Shown one piece after another: positions 7,979 through 10,225 of a DNA stretch of 10,225 nucleotides. How positions within the stretch are numbered: the first letter of the stretch is position 1; each line of letters begins with the position of its first letter. The stretch spans positions 1-10,225 of the forward strand of contig PBVH01000014.1 in assembly GCA_002728175.1 (NCBI GenBank), written 5' to 3'. A program made the translations under genes and the position numbers. Under the pieces are notes generated by a model. That model did no database searches. It saw nothing but the letters and a program-made list of their open reading frames with translations, and had not been told where the DNA came from. The stretch comes from Flavobacteriales bacterium. GTDB taxonomy: Bacteria > Bacteroidota > Bacteroidia > Flavobacteriales > BACL11.

Positions 7979-9124
7979 ATGACTACAAACATAAAACAAA
8001 TAATTATTATTTTTTTAATGATACTGTATTGTGATATTAATGCTAGTAATATTATACCTGCTTCACATAGAATTAACTCATATATTCATTTTATTAAAAA
8101 TAAAAATGTTGCCATAATTAGCAATCAAACCTCAGTAATACAAAATACACACCTTGTAGATACATTGATTCAATTAAATATTAAAATCAAAAAAGTGTTT
8201 GCGCCTGAACATGGTTTTAGAGGGGAAAAAGACGCTGGAGAAATAATTAATGATAATTTTGACAAAAAAACAGGATTACCTATAATTTCTCTTTATGGTA
8301 AAAACAAAAAACCTACAAAATTTCAATTAAAAAATATTGATGTAATTTTATTTGACATTCAAGACGTGGGGGTAAGGTTTTATACTTATTTATCAACTCT
8401 TCATTATGTTATGGAGGCAGCTGCTGAAAACAACATCCCAGTTATAGTTTTAGATAGACCAAACCCAAATAATCATTATATTGATGGGCCAGTATTAAAA
8501 AGGGAGTTTTCTTCATTTGTTGGTCTTCATCCTGTTCCAATAGTGTATGCTATGACTATTGGCGAATATGCAAAAATGATAAATGGTGAAAATTGGATTA
8601 AAAAAAAATGTGATTTAACTGTTATAAAAATGAAAGATTATAGCAGAGAACAAGAGTACCAACTTCCAATAAAACCATCACCTAATTTACCTAATACAAA
8701 ATCAATTAATTTATATCCAAGTCTATGTTTATTTGAAGGAACAAATGTAAGTGTTGGAAGAGGAACAGATATTCCTTTTCAGCAATTTGGCTCCCCTTTT
8801 TTAAAAGGTAATTATAATTTTATTCCAAAAAGCAAAAATGGAAGCAAAAACCCTAAACACAAAGGTTTAAAGTGTTACGGAACAAATTTGCAATATTTAG
8901 ACATTCATTTAAATTCTATCAATCTAAATTGGTTAATTAATTGTTACAACGAAACTACAGACAAAGAAAAATTTTTTAATAGTTTTTTTGATAAGTTAGC
9001 TGGAACAAACCAACTTAGAAATGACATAATTAGCGGAAAAAATGAAAGCGAAATAAAAAAAAGTTGGCAAAAAGATTTGAAAATTTTTTTACAAATAAGA
9101 CAGAAGTATCTAATTTACAAGTGA
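7979..9124 (+). CDS. namZ: Exported exo-beta-N-acetylmuramidase, NamZ/YbbC family (DUF1343, GH171)
   Basis: A complete 381-residue protein of the DUF1343 family, whose B. subtilis (NamZ, formerly YbbC) and Tannerella members release terminal MurNAc from peptidoglycan fragments. Conserved blocks appear in order: VAIISNQTS (44-52), FAPEHGFRGEKDAGE (74-88), LFDIQDVGVRFYTY (124-137), LDRPNPN (157-163), EGTNVSVGRGTD (253-264), and the C-terminal GTNQLR...W...R.KYL. Acidic residues in the second and third blocks are likely in the active site. The N-terminus looks like a signal peptide: K6, a hydrophobic stretch I8-Y17, and probable cleavage near A22-S23. The mature enzyme should therefore act outside the inner membrane, in cell-wall turnover or recycling of MurNAc. 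It is the only plus-strand gene, starting one base from the divergent permease and ending 6 nt from the convergent aminotransferase gene. No GlcNAcase or amidase partner is in the window. A run of nine A lies at 8600-8608. Confidence 0.92.
   Translation: MTTNIKQIIIIFLMILYCDINASNIIPASHRINSYIHFIKNKNVAIISNQTSVIQNTHLVDTLIQLNIKIKKVFAPEHGFRGEKDAGEIINDNFDKKTGLPIISLYGKNKKPTKFQLKNIDVILFDIQDVGVRFYTYLSTLHYVMEAAAENNIPVIVLDRPNPNNHYIDGPVLKREFSSFVGLHPVPIVYAMTIGEYAKMINGENWIKKKCDLTVIKMKDYSREQEYQLPIKPSPNLPNTKSINLYPSLCLFEGTNVSVGRGTDIPFQQFGSPFLKGNYNFIPKSKNGSKNPKHKGLKCYGTNLQYLDIHLNSINLNWLINCYNETTDKEKFFNSFFDKLAGTNQLRNDIISGKNESEIKKSWQKDLKIFLQIRQKYLIYK
7986..7993 (-). promoter_or_regulatory. Possible -7 promoter box of the permease gene
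   Basis: The minus strand reads TATGTTTG, a perfect TAnnTTTG match, eight bases before the permease ATG at 7977. It lies within codons 3-5 of the divergent namZ-like gene. No TTG is seen at the -33 distance; the DNA there is A/T only for much of its length. If used, the transcript would have almost no leader. Weak evidence. Confidence 0.2.
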
Positions 9125-9130
9125 CAAAAA

Positions 9131-10225
9131 TTAATTAATTCTTCCTGGATAGCTAGCTAATGCAGCTTTAAGACAAGTAGCAGCTTTTATTAGTGACTCT
9201 TGGTTTAAAACATATGCTATTCTTACTTGGTTAAGACCAGTATTATTGGTAGAATAAAAACCTGCAGCTGGTGCAATCATTATTGTTTCTCCATTTAAAT
9301 CAAACTCTTCGAGTACCCATTGTGCAAAATTATCAGCATTGTCTATAGGTAATTGAGCTATTACATAAAATGCACCTTTAGGAACAGGACAAATAACACC
9401 GTCAATTTTATTTAATTCATTTATTAAAACATCTCTTCTTTCTTCATATTCTTTAATAACTTCATTAAAATAACTACTTGGTGTATTTAAAGCAGCTTCT
9501 GCAGCGATCTGACCAAATGTTGGAGGTGATAGTCTTGCCTGAGCAAATTTTAATGCGGTATCAATAACTTGCATATTTTTTGAAACTATACATCCAACTC
9601 TAATACCGCACATACTGTACCTTTTTGAAGTTGAATCAATAACTACTGCATGATCCTCTAAACCATCAATACTTAGAACAGAAATATGTTTGTTCCCATC
9701 ATAAATAAACTCCCTATAAACTTCATCTGAGAATAAAAATAAATTATGTTTAACAACAATTTCTTTTAACCTTTGCAGTTCTTCTTCTGAATATAAATAT
9801 CCAGTTGGATTACCCGGGTTGCAAATAAGTATTGCTTTTGTATTTTCATTAATCAAATTCTCAAACTCATCTATTTCAGGTAAAGAAAAGCCTGAATTAA
9901 TAGAGGTTTTAATTGGTTTAACCTTAACTCCAGCTGAAATTGCGAAACCATTGTAATTTGCATAAAATGGTTCTGGAACAATAATTTCATCATCTGGATC
10001 AAGACATGAGTTTAAAGCAAAAAGAAGCGCTTCAGATCCTCCAGTAGTTACTAACAAATTATTATATTTAATATCAATTCCTAATTTATTATAATATTGA
10101 GCTAAACTCTTCCTGTAACTTTCAAAACCAGCGGAATGTGAATACTCTATTACTTGCTGTGAAAAATTACTTATTGCATCAAGTGCAACTTTTGGTGAAT
10201 GAATATCAGGCTGACCTATATTTAA
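9131..10225 (-). CDS. Aminotransferase class I/II, PLP-dependent (AspC/AatA-like), 5' end outside the window
   Basis: 364 residues are visible; the reading frame is open to the window edge, so about 30 N-terminal residues are missing. The visible part starts LNIGQPDIHSP, the usual motif near the N-terminus of fold-type I aspartate-type aminotransferases. Next come VTTGGSEALLFAL (cofactor phosphate loop), NPGNPTGY (substrate and PLP contact), DEVYREFIYD (the Asp pairs with the pyridine nitrogen and the Tyr with O3), and STSKRYSMCGIRVG, whose lysine (codon 9625-9623) forms the Schiff base. The carboxylate-binding Arg is in QVRIAYVL near the end. Substrate specificity (aspartate, aromatic or another amino acid) cannot be read from this. 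The enzyme is cytoplasmic. A TTG at 10057 is not the start, because the conserved GQPD region lies upstream of it. It converges on the namZ-like gene with a 6-nt gap and no terminator hairpin. Confidence 0.93.
   Translation of the reverse strand, partial: LNIGQPDIHSPKVALDAISNFSQQVIEYSHSAGFESYRKSLAQYYNKLGIDIKYNNLLVTTGGSEALLFALNSCLDPDDEIIVPEPFYANYNGFAISAGVKVKPIKTSINSGFSLPEIDEFENLINENTKAILICNPGNPTGYLYSEEELQRLKEIVVKHNLFLFSDEVYREFIYDGNKHISVLSIDGLEDHAVVIDSTSKRYSMCGIRVGCIVSKNMQVIDTALKFAQARLSPPTFGQIAAEAALNTPSSYFNEVIKEYEERRDVLINELNKIDGVICPVPKGAFYVIAQLPIDNADNFAQWVLEEFDLNGETIMIAPAAGFYSTNNTGLNQVRIAYVLNQESLIKAATCLKAALASYPGRIN

Noticed and set aside
7978..7992. Earlier ATG (7992) as start of the permease gene
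   Set aside because: It adds only MFVVI before the family-like MNLSLYVSNRLFF and increases overlap with the divergent gene. The 7977 start is preferred, though not proven.
8021..8035. Lipoprotein lipobox at C18 of the NamZ-like protein
   Set aside because: The residues before C18 are I-L-Y; a tyrosine at -1 does not fit a lipobox, which needs Ala, Gly or Ser. Ordinary signal-peptidase I cleavage near A22-S23 fits better.
10055..10057. TTG as start of the aminotransferase gene
   Set aside because: The frame is open upstream to the window edge and encodes the conserved LNIGQPD segment, so the true start is beyond 10225.

Overview
The window is about 10.2 kb of AT-rich bacterial chromosome (G+C around 30% by eye). 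It carries seven protein genes with almost no space between them. The gene families point to Bacteroidota, most likely a Flavobacteriia-like lineage with a compact genome. The main clues are a DnaE fused to an N-terminal DEDDh exonuclease, a short CBS-type enzyme with the Bacteroidota-style sequence, an SKRYSMCG-type aminotransferase, a NamZ/DUF1343 muramidase, scarce Shine-Dalgarno sequences and TAnnTTTG-type promoter boxes. No RNA gene, mobile element, CRISPR array or prophage piece was seen.

Layout. Five genes lie head to tail on the minus strand and are read from right to left: a LolC/E-type (FtsX-fold) ABC permease (7977-6754), a PLP-dependent cystathionine beta-synthase/cysteine synthase (6734-5760), dnaE (5650-1319), trxA (1280-963) and a DUF58 protein (940-14). 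The gaps are 19, 109, 38 and 22 nt. The 109-nt gap before dnaE is the only real intergenic space and probably marks a new transcription unit, dnaE-trxA-DUF58. On the plus strand, a namZ-like exo-muramidase gene (7979-9124) starts one base away from the start codon of the permease. It converges, with a 6-nt gap, on a class I/II aminotransferase gene (9131 to beyond 10225, 5' end outside the window).

Functionally this is mostly core housekeeping: replication and proofreading (DnaE), thiol-disulfide reduction (TrxA), sulfur amino acid metabolism (CBS-like), envelope or lipoprotein trafficking (permease), peptidoglycan turnover (NamZ), amino acid transamination, and a vWA-type DUF58 protein that usually works with a MoxR AAA+ ATPase not seen here.

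I found no convincing new biological system. The observations most worth checking are these: an identical TAAATTTG box that occurs four times, only on the minus strand and each time just before a gene start; the head-to-head start codons one base apart; and the proofreading arrangement of DnaE, where the fused exonuclease is intact but the PHP domain has lost part of its metal site.
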